The notes below the pieces were generated by a model, which saw only the letters and a list, made by a program, of their open reading frames with translations, searched no databases and was not told the DNA's origin. Shown here piece by piece: positions 37,881 through 50,944 of a stretch of DNA of 64,000 bases. The position numbers and the translations under genes are program-made. The DNA is from Leuctra nigra (lineage: Eukaryota; Arthropoda; Insecta; Plecoptera; Leuctridae), in assembly GCA_934045905.1 (NCBI GenBank), contig OW203763.1, forward strand, positions 22,805,108-22,869,107, read 5' to 3'. Each line of letters opens with the position of its first letter. The stretch's first letter is position 1.

Positions 37881-40665
37881 AGCACTCGCTAGCCTAATGT
37901 AATTATGTAAAACTAGGCACTGTAATAAATCTACAGTTGGATGGCAGTGATGTTAGGTCGCGTTTTCAGACACTTTTCACAGTTCCAGTTTTCCAATGTG
38001 CTAGATAACCCCTTCCCCCCTTGCCGCCACCCCCCTCCCCCACCCACAGGCGCGCACACGTTGGAAGAGTTATAGCATCCAAATTTCATTTCAATTGTAG
38101 GAGTGAGTGGGAGAATTGGGGAGTGAGAGAGATGGGGGAATTGGTTTCAAAATGTCAGCATCTTTTAAAAAATAATTTGTCAATATGTCAGTACATCACG
38201 AGTTTGCTTTTTTACGAGTTTATTTTGTTTGTATCTGGACTAAAAGTTACATGAAATTGGTATAAAAAAAATTGATTTCCGGACAATTTTTTTTGCTTTT
38301 GTGTCATCGATGCATTTTCTCAACTAGAAATGGGTTTTTATAATAACAATTATTAATTAAACAAGTGTTAAAGTAGAACAAGTTAGTTTTCTATCTTGTA
38401 TAGATGCTACTTATGTTGAGGCCTTCTTCGTTTGTAAGTTGGCAAAACAAACGTAAAAAGTATCTAATTGGCTCATAATTAAGTGTTCTCTTTAATTAAC
38501 GGTGATTTCTTTTAATTTTCTTGTTCCTTGATCACTGTTTTGGTGGCAGCCATATTCACGATTTCTTTGATCAAGGGGTCAAAACACATCTTATAAAAAA
38601 AGCATTTACGACAAGAAATGTTGGAAGTCCTTCTGTTCGTATTGGGAGCGCCGCGTTTTGGCACGGCGTCAAAGAGATGGGTTAAAATGTAGAGAATATT
38701 CGTGTTTTGCTTTTTAGAATGACTGCTCCTATACGATGGCGAGCTTGATTTCCGTTTTCTACAACGCTCTTTATGCATGCAGGCAGAGATTTTTATTCAT
38801 TTAACAATGAAATGTGCTCAAACCGTGAATTAAGTAATCGCATTTTCATTTACATTTTCTTTGATTATTATAAACTAGCGAAGCGAAGTTTCAATGTGAG
38901 TGTTGTAGACGTAGCTATTTTTGGAAACATTCTTCCAAAATGTTCAATTTATTTAACTCATGTTTTGAAGTTAAATAAAATGTATGACACTAGATCATCA
39001 CGGTTAAATGTTGTATGATGTATCTAATTGGTTAATTTATTTAACACATTTGAGCTTATCTATGTTGAAACCAGAGAAAGTTATTGTTATTTACTCGGTT
39101 ATTTACTTATTTATAGTATGGGTACATAAATATGGCTTTTCAGAAAGCTTTGACGGCACCAAAAAAGTTGATCGATGAAATGTCATGCGTTTTCGTACTG
39201 CAATATTTGCAGTATATTTACAAACGATAGACTGAAATAGTTGTTATGATTTGTCACTTTTCGTATGTGACTTTTCATTTTGCCATTTGTTATGCATTCA
39301 AATTCATTCATGCCTAAGAGACATACTCAATTCTGCAAGAGTAAAATACTGGTGGACCATAACTTAGGAAAGTCTTCAAAATATTTCATTTTGTTTATTT
39401 CTGGTTTCCTAAAATGTTTGAATGCGTATCTAGAGCGATGTTTTGTAGTAGTTAATGTACCGACAAATATCTTGGGGCATATACATACATCTTCAACTTA
39501 CATACATGGCTCGTCCTCTGTATATATATATATGTACTAGATATACTCGAGAAGACAAAACTTGGCTTTTCAACTTTTGCGTCTTTGCTAAGAAAAGAGT
39601 TGCATTTTCTTTCATTTACTTCTGAATTACTTTTGCAAAAGATTTATTTCACCAAAAGGCAACGATTGTAAAAAAAAAATGTGATCATCTAGTGTCCTTA
39701 CTCTTTAACTAACATCTATTACAAAATGGCTAAATAGAATTAGAGTTTGTAAACTTCATTGTTGGATGTCTCCTACTCCTATCTTGAAACCTTCTTGATC
39801 CCACAATGCGGTGTTTGTTTCTGGTTTATTCTCTAAGTATGTACCGAAGGGATTGAGTATAGTGTATATGTACTCATGGACTATAGATAGCATACATATA
39901 AAATAAATAGGATATCTAATGTTTTGTTCAATACGTAAAGTTAGTCGTACATCAAGAAAATTCAAATTTAAGGTTTGGTGAGGAGACGATGACACTGAGG
40001 GTTCTTGCAACATCACTACGTTTTTTTTTTAAAGGCCCAAACTGCAAAATATTATCGATTTATTACTAAAGCTGAAGTCAATCTTCAGATGTCAAGGAAA
40101 TATGACGTAGATGTTGCTGAAGGTAGAATAAGTACACAAAATATGGTATTCACAATTTGGTAATTACTAACAATACTATTTGACGACTTGCCTTTCAGTG
40201 ATGTGACATAATCGGCTGCAAAGTGTCGACTCAAATACACCTGGCATTTTGTAACTAAAATTTTCTCGTCCTTTAATGCAATTTAACTACATTGCAGTAT
40301 AAGGACCTTCAGCCATATTGATCTAAGAAAATTATATAAAAAAGGAGATAATATACACATTACAAATGACGATTACAAAGCCACGTGTCAGACTGAAGAG
40401 TGTCTCAGCCTTTAAGCATGATGTTTACAGAGAGCACGATCATTAATATTGGAGAACATGATGCAACGTGAACTTTTTATATCCATTTGATGGCATGCTC
40501 AAGGTATTAAGGGAACATGAAACCAGTAAAAGGGAACTATGATCCTTACTGGTTGTACATTTGTGTTCTTTTATTATTGAGGAGTGCTTATGATAAGAGT
40601 AAGCGTGATGAAGAGCAAATAGCATGGCATGAGTTGAGTAAGTATTTTAATGTGTGAAAATGTGT
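37881..40665. other. AT-rich DNA without recognised gene
   Basis: GTATCTAATTGG occurs at about 38459 and again at about 39019, suggesting a diverged 560-bp direct repeat, but the flanks align poorly. AGCGAAGCGAAG occurs near 38878. No gene is supported. Confidence 0.45.
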
Positions 40666-40669
40666 TTTT

Positions 40670-40813
40670 CTATGGGATGTGTCTCTTCCAATCTTCCTTG
40701 TCTTCTTCTGATAGACGTTCAAGCATGAAGTATTTGGCAACGTCAGTAAGTTCATCAGAATATCTATTACTATTACTGCATAGTACTTGGAAAGTTTGTA
40801 ATTTATAATGGAT
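40670..40813 (-). pseudogene. Protein-like open fragment, unknown
   Basis: Between an upstream in-frame stop and the TAG at 40670-40672, the minus strand encodes 47 residues. The last thirty (including SDELTDVAKYFMLERL, then SEEDKEDWKRHIP) are charged, mostly helical in character and unlike translated AT-rich noise. A different minus-strand frame is open for 112 codons across the same stretch (40588-40926), so at most one of the two is meaningful. I recognise no family. It could be a decayed coding exon, a transposon relic or chance, since a CT-rich plus strand automatically gives Glu/Lys on the minus strand. Confidence 0.15.
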
Positions 40814-41009
40814 CTAGAGGAGTGTCTACGTAGATTATAGTTGGGTGATAGTGACAAGATGCCCAGGGGAAGAAGAGTGTCTCCAAAATAACATGTACTT
40901 TGTATCAGTTTTGTGAGTGGTAACATTTGTATCTTGTGCGAATATGTTTATAAATACTTTACAAACAACACATTAGTTGAATATTAACAGTTTATTTTTT
41001 TTGTTTCAG

Positions 41010-41071
41010 ATAATACGTCCCAAAGTGAGAAGTTAAATCGAAGAGAATATACTTTTAAGAGTGAATTATGA
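41010..41071 (+). CDS. Candidate terminal exon after strong acceptor
   Basis: TATTAAC (a good branch-point match, from 40982) is followed by an uninterrupted pyrimidine tract ending TTGTTTCAG at 41009, a textbook animal acceptor. In the third frame the sequence stays open for 19 codons to TGA 41069-41071 and encodes a short charged peptide beginning NTSQSEKLNRREYTFK. The other two frames stop sooner. An AATAAAAATAG sequence about 35 bp after the stop could act in polyadenylation. The gene is not recognised. The splice signal is strong, the coding content weak, and the exon could equally be untranslated. Confidence 0.25.
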
Positions 41072-43490
41072 AAACATTTTTGAAGCTATTTCAAGAAGGT
41101 GAAAATAAAAATAGAACATTTAGTAATTTTTTTTCTTTGTAATGTTGTATAAAACTGTAAGGCCTACACAATTATTGTGTAAACTCTGGGATTTGTGCAA
41201 GTTTAAGTAAGAAACAATCACACCCACTGACACAAAATTTTGACGTTTATTAATAGGTTTTCAATATTTTTTGAAAAAAATCAGTATTTAGAAGTTTTTC
41301 TGACACATTTCAGAGCGTTAGTGGGTTTAGTGAAGTAATGTTGCTTAAATATTTTGATTTGCATTAAGAATCGATAATTAGTAAAATCTAATTACTATTG
41401 AGGTGTAAATGTAAAATAGGATTTTGTGAAATCGTCCTGATATTTGACTTAGATGAAATGGCGATTACTATCGTAATAGAGTACCTCTAGGTCCTTTCCG
41501 TTTTAATAAAATATAGATAATTGTGCCATTTTAGTTACATCATTTTTTATCAGGAAATCAATTCAAATATTAAGAGGGAAAAGACTCACTGTTGAATTAA
41601 TTGTTTCATATTATTTTTCACATAAATACAACACATGTTTACAAAACAATTTTTCACATGATGTTTTGCCAACATCATAATTTTGGTGCTGTCCAAATTT
41701 TAGCAATTTAATTTTAATGAGGTTAATATTTTGCTGATTTTCTTTACTCAAAAGTATATTGAGAATAATTATCATAATTATTTCCGTTGCACAAAATAGA
41801 AAACTTTTTTGTAAGTGGGTCACAATATCTCCAAACTCAAGCTTTACTTTGAAATCCATCTGATTTTTTTATCTAAACAATCTTTTATTTTAAAACTTAG
41901 CTTTCAGATTGATTGTATATTATTACTCAAATTTTCAACATTTCTCTTTTATTAATATTATCTATATATTCACGATTTAAAAAAATGTAATTTAGAAAAA
42001 TATAAATTGCTTTGTGCCCTATCAATTTTTAATAATGTAGGCTATAAATACAGTCATTTTTGTTAGCCCCATATAAAGAAATTCTTGCTAGTAGTATTTG
42101 TGGTAAAAATTATTAATTCCTTCAACTAGATATTTATATTGATCAATATGATGTTATCAACAGTTTAAATTCAGTCAAATGCATAGTTCCCAAAACGCCC
42201 CAATTCTAGTGTCATTAGAATTCCTACAGTTGAATGTATACTCTTAGTTTAGAATATTACTATATAGTATAGAACGGAAGAAACCTGTCCATTCTACATT
42301 TTTCAGTCTCCTCATTATGACTGTAACCAAAATCTTATACTTTGATTAAGTTCATTGTACCCATGATAAAATTCCAAAGTGGGAGAATAGAATTACGAAT
42401 GAATACGTAAACTTATGAATGAATAAGAGGGCATTGCATTTTATTATTTACATTTAAAATGTAACTATTCTTCTGCATTTTCTGTATTGATTTACACTGA
42501 GAAAAGTATTGATTGCTATTTTTGTAACGCACCTCTTATTCTTATCATAGACGTACGAGATGCAATCAATAAATTGCATTCATATTCGTTCGATTCTATG
42601 GAACTATTCGTCCCAAATAACAAGTATACGTAAAAAGCCAATGTGTTATAATAAATGTAATATTTGTAAAACTACTTTGTATTATCTTTAATGTGCTGTA
42701 TTTTTTTTAAAAATATTTTTTTTTCATATTTTAGTAATACATATTTTTTGTTTACTTACTTTCATAAGTTGTTTGGATTTTTGTTACTTAATATGTTGCT
42801 CAAAGTATAGTACCAATATTAATACAGATTAGTAATAATTACGTACAATGATTACAAAAAATAATGTAATATAAATAATATTATTGATAATATTCCTAAT
42901 ATTAATCATAATATTATTGTAACAGCTCTTTAATAATATCGTGTATTGTCGTGTTTATATTCAATGTAATCGTAATTGTAATTTGTGATTGTTATTTATT
43001 TTAATAAAATGTCAACAATATGTTTTATGATGTTTCATCAATTATTTCTACATCCATTATCCATCTCTTAAATGACACCCCAGAACAAAAAAGAAAACGC
43101 GCGTATTTATGTCTAAAAATAATTTATCCTAAAATAGTGGATAGTTAGTATCATTAGGTATCAACAATATTTATTAATAATTTGTTATACATTACTTTTA
43201 AACACAACAGGAAATAAGAAAAGTAAATAGTAGAGAAATATCACAAACAAACGAGGTCATACCGAAAAAAAATCTAGAATAAAAAGGACACAAATCATCA
43301 AATTAAAACATACACACGTCCCCTATCTCCATGTTTTTTTACCAGTCGTGTATTAATGTTGAAACTGTATATATACAATGTGACAATGGCACACCTGGCT
43401 ACGCAATTCCTCATTGGTAGGAGCCATAGTAGAGCTTGTTTAAAGCCCTCCCTGACTTAATCCACCTTGGATTAGCTCTAGTTAGGCCTA
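41072..43490. other. Very AT-rich DNA without recognised gene
   Basis: No gene. The 42.65-43.0 kb stretch is especially rich in AATATT/ATTATT words, with several AATAAA polyadenylation-type hexamers. Confidence 0.5.
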
Positions 43491-43497
43491 CCATCCT

Positions 43498-43513
43498 CCC
43501 CCCCCCCCCCCCC
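43498..43513. repeat. Poly-C tract
   Basis: Sixteen consecutive C. Confidence 0.95.
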
Positions 43514-44356
43514 TCAAACCCCCCTATCATGTGACACACACCACAGCCCCTGTTTCCAATGCTATCCAACACGATAATTACGTTTTAGTTATTTAAGACA
43601 CGGTGAAAATTATTGTTGATGGTTTGCGTAGGTAGGAATGTTGGCTATTCTCAATTCCAATTCCAGTTTGCTATAGTCGAGTGACTCGATTTGAATTTTA
43701 GACTGGACTTCCATAAATTGTGTATGTGGCTTGAAAATATGCTTTAGAGGGGGTGTTTTAAATTTAAAATTTGGAATACATTTCTCAGCACTGAACAAAA
43801 ATGCACATTTGTCCACTTAAATCTACTAACCTATGGGTTATTTATGTCTATTTTACAATTTTTAAGAAATTTGCATATAATTAGTCATAACTTTATAAGC
43901 CTTCAAATCTTCAATTTCAACTTAAACCTTAATCTTCGTATTAATTAGATTTACTATGTACTTCTAATTTTACTGTCACCAACAGTGTGGATCAATTTGT
44001 CAAATCAAAGTGTAAAATTTGAGATGTCACAAAAGAAGAAGTCGGAAGAGATCTTCGGGTTACCTTTACAATAAACCGCAATCTGTAGGCAATTGGTCCT
44101 TTTTTGTAGTAATCTTTCATCCAGAGTAAGATTAGTTTTGGTGGTAATCTGGCCATTACTTCCTATACCTCAAATGGATTCATACACGTATACTTGGAGA
44201 AAAATGAAGCGTGGAGACATAATATGGTCCATATGAGAGACGATTCGAGGGGACGTCTGATTGTAAGAGAAGGGGACACGAATTGTTATTTTTTGTCTGA
44301 AAAAGAGGCTCATCTCAATGCTAAAGCTGGATTTGATTCCATTCTATGCCCCTTCT

Positions 44357-44378
44357 CCCCCCCCCCCCCTCCCCCCCT
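44357..44378. repeat. Poly-C tract
   Basis: C-rich run broken once by T. It produces a proline run in the overlapping frame, which is an artefact. Confidence 0.93.
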
Positions 44379-44763
44379 TGGAGTTCAAGTCATCAAAAAT
44401 AGTTTTCACTTTGCAAAATGACAAATGCATACTAAAAATAACGAAATGCAACAAGCAAGTTTTATATCTAGCTTTCTATACATAATTCAAAACAAAATGC
44501 AACAATTCAAAAGTGCTTTTCTCTTTTTGGGGGGAGAGTATTTGTCATAAGTGAAAACACTCTCCGGGCTTTTTGAACAACTTATAAAATATGAAAACAA
44601 CGTCTAAAATAATACACAACATTAATATTTTGTGTAGTGTTCATAAACGGCGCAACAGCTATAGTTCATGAACATTCGAGTCTATAAAGGAGTATGAGGA
44701 CGGTTGAGAGGTGATTCTAAGAAACAGAATGGCGGAAGCTGTAATTTGCTTCATTGGAAAGCT

Positions 44764-44850
44764 CGACTGAGAAACCCAAGGATAATCCTCAGTCAGGAAG
44801 ATCTACCACAGAATCGAACCCTGTATGTGCTTTCAACGCTCAAAAGTTCA
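44764..44850 (-). mobile_element. tRNA-derived SINE fragment with foldback tail
   Basis: The minus strand contains a good B-box (GGTTCGATTC, 44811-44820). It is followed by CTTCCTGACTGAG, an 18-bp loop and CTCAGTCGAG, the same foldback tail as at 35603-35634. The A-box half is poorly preserved. The open frame that crosses it on the plus strand is probably incidental. Confidence 0.55.
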
Positions 44851-45307
44851 TGACATTTAATTTATTACCAACCTACGATTTTTATGATGATTTCGAAGAA
44901 ACTACATCCATGTCGATTTTTATATTTGTGAGTATTCTCATTATGATTTTATACTTAAAACAATACGTACTTTTCCTAACACCTCTTAGCCAAAACGCTT
45001 TTCACATTTAAATATAATCGTATACTAGAAAAATGTAGTTTTTGCCAAAAAAATTAATATACCAATCATACACACTTGACTAATGAAGATATTCGTATTA
45101 GAAATTCATTTACACGAAAACCAGTTGTTACGGAGTTTTAGAGCTTTTTCCGCATAAACCATCAGCGAAGTGGTCCAAAGTTGTCTAATTTCCCGGCGTG
45201 AGTGTACGCGAACCGAGTATCTACATCAATAAAGAGATGTTTAATTCATCGTATCATGAAAGTTGCAAGCTGCCCTCGTATACGCGTTGTAATCACTCCT
45301 GCGCGCT

Positions 45308-45362
45308 CTCCTCCTCCACTCCTCCACCTCCACTCCTCCACCTCCACTTCTCCACCTCCACG
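45308..45362. repeat. CTCCAC minisatellite
   Basis: Alternating CTCCAC and TCCTCCAC units over about 55 bp, a C-rich minisatellite embedded in AT-rich DNA. Confidence 0.85.
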
Positions 45363-45592
45363 GCCGCCTGACGGAGGTGGAAAGCCTCCACATGGAGATT
45401 ATACCTCGTCATCTTCACTCAGGATTCAAAAAAAATTACCAATTAATATCTTAATATTGAACGTTTCACAAACGACATACCTATCATGATAATAATTATT
45501 GATATCAATTTAAATAATTATTATACAAAATAGTATTATTATTAGTATGACATTGATAGATATTATTTAATTCATTTAGTCATTGATCAGTC

Positions 45593-45830
45593 ATTTATTA
45601 TATCACATGATATTATTTCCGTCGCATATTATATAAATTGATAATAATATTAATTACCTAATGATATAAAACCACTAATTATATCACATTATGATATTAT
45701 TTCCATCGCATATGATATAAAATATAAATTATAATAATATTAAGTTTGTGTTATGAAATCACTTATTATATCATGTTATGATATTATTCCTATTATTTAT
45801 TATTACAGTATTATAAATACATTAATTGAT
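45593..45830. repeat. AT-rich tandem repeat, 81-87-bp period
   Basis: The block TTATATCACATGATATTATT recurs with small changes at about 45598, 45679 and 45766, followed each time by TTCC-type sequence and AT-rich filler. There are almost three units of 81-87 bp, with indels between them. Confidence 0.75.
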
Positions 45831-45944
45831 TATATAAATGGCATATAATATACATTTATATCAATATAAAATATTTATTGATATTAAATCACTAATAGAC
45901 ATTATATTATTTGTGAAAAACTTGGATTTTATGGAAAACTTCTA

Positions 45945-46070
45945 GTGACTCAGGAGGATAGGAAAGGATGCGGGAAGTGAAAAATATCCGGCCGAACCGG
46001 TGCTCGAACCCGCGACTAATCACTCTGCCGGACGAGAGCTCTACCAACCCGGGCGAACGGACGGACATTA
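45945..46070 (-). mobile_element. tRNA-derived SINE
   Basis: The clearest tRNA-like sequence in the window. The minus strand reads GGGTTGGTAGAGCTCTCG (A-box TGGTAGAGCTC, 46036-46046). About 36 bp on comes GCGGGTTCGAGCACCGG (B-box GGTTCGAGCAC, 46000-46010). The spacing fits an RNA polymerase III promoter. The post-B-box region does not fold as a proper acceptor stem and runs on into GGATATTTTTCACTT, like the tails of the copies at 35.6 and 44.8 kb. It is therefore a SINE head and not a functional tRNA gene. Confidence 0.7.
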
Positions 46071-46074
46071 TAGA

Positions 46075-48480
46075 CACAACGTAACGTACTGATGAGTGTT
46101 AGAGATCTCCGAGGAGAATGGAATAAAGATAATGAATGTTCTTCAGTATACCAAGTCATATTATTCGTGTTTCATCACGATCTAAATTTATATTATAACA
46201 TTAATTAATTATGTAAAATATTTGAGTGAATATACTTGATACATTTTGTATACTCACGAGACAATACATAAATTTGGTTAAGAGATTCGATTGAATAAAA
46301 TGTAGATTTATCATCTTGATAGCTGCGACAGTGATGATGTGTCAGTAGAAAAACTTAGAACAATTAGGTGTTACTTCGAGTAATTTCGTATTTCCTGAAT
46401 TTTAATGAGTTTTCTCTGGACTGTTAAATTACTATGCAAGTAATCAATTTAATTATCATATTAATCCTAATATTATCATATTAATGGCAAAAGATGTACC
46501 CGGGTGCGTTTATAGCAACTGCTTTCTTGTTAAGATATTATAGTTCTGATATTGATGCCTGTTATTAACAATTAAGCACATACTTGATATATTAGGGAAG
46601 TTTGAATTAGGATTGGAATCGTATACCTATTTGGGGTAGGTTACCAAAATATCACAGTTTCTTGGTATAGGTATAAAGACAGTGAAAATCACGTAAAGCC
46701 ATAATCAGGATATCCAAACTCTGTGCTCGATCATCGAGCTCAAGTGCCAATCGAATGTCTATATTGTCCTCATAACTTGTTGAAGAAAGTCACGAATTAA
46801 AGTAGAGATAAGTTGTTTGAAATCCACAAGAAAGCGATATCTTGGGTCAACAAATCTGTCAAATTTCTATTTTATTATCAAGAATCAATCCTCCCCTTAA
46901 TCTTTTTATTATCAGTTATCACATCTCCTATTCCTCTATTAATGCATCCTACTCCTACACCTCAATATTACGCACTTTATAAGCTATAAGGCAGCCCATT
47001 ACATTACAATATGATCACGTGTCATGTTTTATTTATGTTTGTGGGGATGCACTACCGCCCCGCTATAGAGGTGGGACCGCGTGTGTCAAAAAAATACGGC
47101 GCGTGGGTCAAATACAAACACACTTATTTCAGTATTAGAGGTGCTTTTTTATTTGGCGTGGGTGGTAAAAAAAAGGATAAAGGAAGAGAAATCTGTCGAG
47201 TTTGTTTTTTATTATAGTTAACGACGCACGTTAGTCTTCAATGAGGTGACTTAGGGGATGAAGATATATGTGGGGATGATTTGGATATGACCTATATTCC
47301 AGAGTGGCCGACTATTGTGATTTACCGTGGTCGTTTTGTTGTTAATGCTGAGATAATTCCAATTATGTGAATTATTGTCAGTTCACAATCATACCTACTA
47401 ATTATTCGCAGACGCTATCAATTGCTTGTAGAATTGAATGAAATGTGTACATACCTGAGTATGCATTTTCTCTCTCATTATGACCTTCTTGACATTTTCA
47501 AATATCTCTCTTGGCTTCTAATCTAAACTTGTTCTTGAAACCACAATTATTCAGTAATTTGAAGTCGATTTGGCCCGCCATCAAACGGTACTCGCGCGGT
47601 TGCTCTGGGTCAGAGATTGTAATTACAGCATCTTTGGTACAGCCAACAGCCGTTGGCATTCTAACCTTCTATATCGTTTGACAGTTCATCGACCAAAACG
47701 TATCCTTTTTGACCATGTAGTGGCGTAAACCAATAATTCCGTTGCACTCGTTTGGAAACTTGCTCTCCTACTAAAATCTAATCCATTATTTAAGTATAAA
47801 AATCAAACAAAATTGTAAGCAATTTTAAAGACCGAGGGGAGATAAACTTGTTTATTTGCGGTCTCAATGCAACTTTGATGTACTGTTAATCTCAATTTAT
47901 GATCAATTTTCTACATTCCAAAATTGAACGGACATATTACGTGAAATTGATTTTGTTGTGACGTCACACAATTGCAGACGAAAGGAACGCGAGTCGTAAT
48001 GGTTTCAGTCTATAAGATGTCTGGTCTGTAATTGTCAGTCTGTCTAGTAACAGTTACCTGGTAGATCACACAAAGCTTTGTCAAGATTGGTCATACATAG
48101 GTACTATTTTGAAGAAAATGCTGTTGCTGTAACATTTGCGATACACAAAATGACGTCACACAGTTTAGATTTCATACTTTAACCAACTTTATAATGACAG
48201 AACGGGAACTCCGATTTCACTTTAAAAGATATATACATTCCTTGCTTGCCTTGACGAATTATATTATGTCAATTTAAATAGTTGTTCACAAGGGGCTTTA
48301 AGCACGTATTAATTTTAACTATCTTACGATTAACCCTAAACTTGCTCCCCCACAACTATTTACTAGGAATTCCAGTAGTTGCCTAATGAAAAGATATAGA
48401 CACCATCTATCACTGTGGCTTTCAATATATATTGATTGATAAATTACAACTAAATTCTTCATTGCGTATGGGTATGTGGA
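46075..48480. other. AT-rich DNA without recognised gene
   Basis: A somewhat GC-richer stretch (about 47.56-47.72 kb) shows no splice sites or motif I trust. On the minus strand, CTCAG|GTATGT near 47450 resembles a donor. Confidence 0.45.
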
Positions 48481-48690
48481 TAGATAGTGTATGGGGGGGG
48501 GGACTGATTCGATAGGAGTGATGTCGGGAGGGGGGTGGGGGAATAAAACCACCAGGGAAAGACTATAGGAGGGTGGGTGGCATCAGCTGTTTGATATTCC
48601 ATGGACATAGCCTGTGTGGGGGGGTTGGCAGGAGGCAGACCTAGACAACCTCCGTCTACTGCCCCCCATCCTCCCCCCCCAAACCACCCC
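48481..48690. repeat. G-rich then C-rich low-complexity block
   Basis: Several G runs (48493-48540 and 48610-48625) are followed by C runs (48660-48690). It has potential for G-quadruplex or hairpin formation. The open frame starting here is proline-rich for this reason. Confidence 0.7.
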
Positions 48691-48849
48691 GATCATTATA
48701 CCAATCTCCCCATTCGTCACTAACGTAGAGGGCTCACAAGTAGAATTGATGAAGAAAGATGGCTACGAAATCAAAATTCATGGCTTTAAAACGTATTTCA
48801 CTGCATTAGAGAGTAGAGTTGCAAACTGGAGAACGTGGAAAAACTAGGA

Positions 48850-50695
48850 AATGATGGAGATTTTTCAAAAGTTTTTTTTTATCTTTTTAAATGCCGAGTA
48901 AAGCTGAATTTGAATGATGCAATAATCAAAATGATGTTAAAATTATACAAAATAAGGAATATTGGTTTACTATCCAATATGTTTTTTGTAGGACAATGTA
49001 GGCGTATCATATAATTATTGTTTTTCAATTTACTTTTAATTTCTGTTTCAAAAATAATTAATTTTATATTTAAAGTGGGCGTCCATTTTTTAACAACCCT
49101 ACTAAGTTTATCATCCAACATAAAATCGATTAGACGTATACACTAATGTAGTTCTAAATTGTTACCTGGGTCTAAATCATGTGAACCATGCTATTGATAA
49201 AGCGATGCACAGCTATGCGAATGACTCGTATATGCGCGACCATTTGTACACCATTCTATTATAATGGGGTAGGTGGTACACATATATTTTATAGGGGTGG
49301 TTTGATGAAACGAGATATTTCAAGTGTCGTGAGTCTGCATATCTTGCGGGTTAAAATTTAGGGGGGCCTGTAGGGCGGAGGGGGGTAAATAACACGTGAC
49401 ATTTCGTACTCTTGGATGGCTTATAGGGGATGTGAGGCAAATGTACGTAGAACATTAGAATAAGCCTTTGGATTAGAATAACGCAGAGTTGAACGGAAGA
49501 ATTTGGATATTTTACATGTCAATTTTAGAACTCCTTTGCGTCGTTTTAACCCATAAGACTTAACTTTTTTAGTTGGGGCTTAAAGACGCCCTGTTATGTC
49601 ATAAAGAATAATGGCGTCGGTGAATGATTAATGGAAGAATTTGGGAGGATGATGCAGGGGGAGCAGGATAATGGGAAGAAGGCGTGTTTTATATCAACTA
49701 TTTTATTCAATTTTAAAATAATCACCATGCAAATCGCTCTAATTGCTTGAGTTAATTTATAGATAATTTTGTTACTGTTGATTCTTGTTTTCTTTTACAA
49801 AAATATTGAATTTAAATAAATGTTTATTTTTCCTATGAGGCAGAAAAGGTGGGAACAATTATTAATCCCATTTCTTTAAATTATTAATACTTAGATTTAC
49901 GTATTTATAATCTCCAATCTGCTCTGCAAAACGTCTTATCAAATGTTCAGTTAATTTTCAGAAAATGTCAAGTCCTATTTATAATTTGAAATCGTTTCGA
50001 GTCATATGAATTGACTAATTTTGCAAATATCATAACTTTTTGAGGCAGATCACTTTTTATCCCCTTGAAGCTGAATATTTATATTATTTAAACAAATCGA
50101 CTTTGTAAAATCGAGTAGCTAAGTACAATTGATACTCATCCGAGCACATCGCCTGTATGGAAATCGCGTCGCTTCTGTCTGCTTCTATTTTTCACTCCCC
50201 TTCGAACTGAAAATAATAATGATTAATATTACCAAGGTATAGGAGTGTTCACTGTTACGTTGGACGAATGGGAAAACTAGTTATATATTTTGATAAAAAT
50301 ATGAAAACTGGAGATCTTCTTTAGTTATATTTATTATAAATGTGCAAGAAAAATATAACAATTCTCATTCATACCTGTATTTCGAATTAAACAGAATTTC
50401 GTTTTTTTCTGCGTACCTACCACAAAATGTAAATTAGTAATTTAATGTAAAATCTCGAGAATGTATTAATTTAGTTCAACATTCAAATATCTTACTGTCT
50501 TGTGCTATTACAAACTCTCATAAAAAATGCTCATTACTAAATTAAATTCCCTATTATAATTATTTATATTGACATTTTATATTTTATAAGAAGGTATCAA
50601 AATAAAAAATATATTTCTTATTTTAACCGGATTAATACATTACCTACCTATACTTTTCATTAATATGCAACCTACTGACGTGACTAGTTTAACTA
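48850..50695. other. AT-rich DNA without recognised gene
   Basis: Nothing supported. A short G-rich patch lies at about 49360-49390. Confidence 0.5.
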
Positions 50696-50699
50696 ATTA

Positions 50700-50940
50700 A
50701 GGGCCGGCATTACCATTAGTTTAAGCTACAGTTAACTTAAACTCCACTTCAGAAAACTCGGTGTATACTATTATACACAGCAATTTAATTCCGGACCTTA
50801 TTTCCTCAGTTTAAATTAACCTCAGGCTACATTAACTGCAGATTTTTAACCTATGCCGCAATGTATATTGGTGATACACCACATTTCCTGAAGTGGAGCT
50901 TAACTAATCTGAAGATTAAACTAATGGTAATATGACCTCT
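50700..50940. mobile_element. MITE with about 65-bp terminal inverted repeats
   Basis: ATTACCATTAGTTTAA (from 50709) and its complement ending at 50931 open inverted arms that can be aligned for about 65-70 bp. The arms include CTCCACTTCAG and GGTGTAT, and are separated by about 90 bp. Outer bases GGGCCGGC on the left and GACCTCT on the right are partly complementary. No coding capacity. A clear target duplication was not identified, so the transposase superfamily is open. Confidence 0.75.
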
Positions 50941-50944
50941 ATCT

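Noticed and set aside
44754..45011. 85-codon open frame on the plus strand
   Set aside because: Its first third is the complement of a SINE fragment, and the remainder is AT-rich hydrophobic sequence with no motif.
45990..46065. Possible intact tRNA gene on the minus strand
   Set aside because: A- and B-boxes are good, but no proper acceptor stem closes the structure and the sequence continues into a SINE-like tail.
48614..48847. 77-codon frame with a protein-like C-terminal half
   Set aside because: The first half is a translation of a C-rich low-complexity block, there are no splice or promoter signals, and nothing was recognised.
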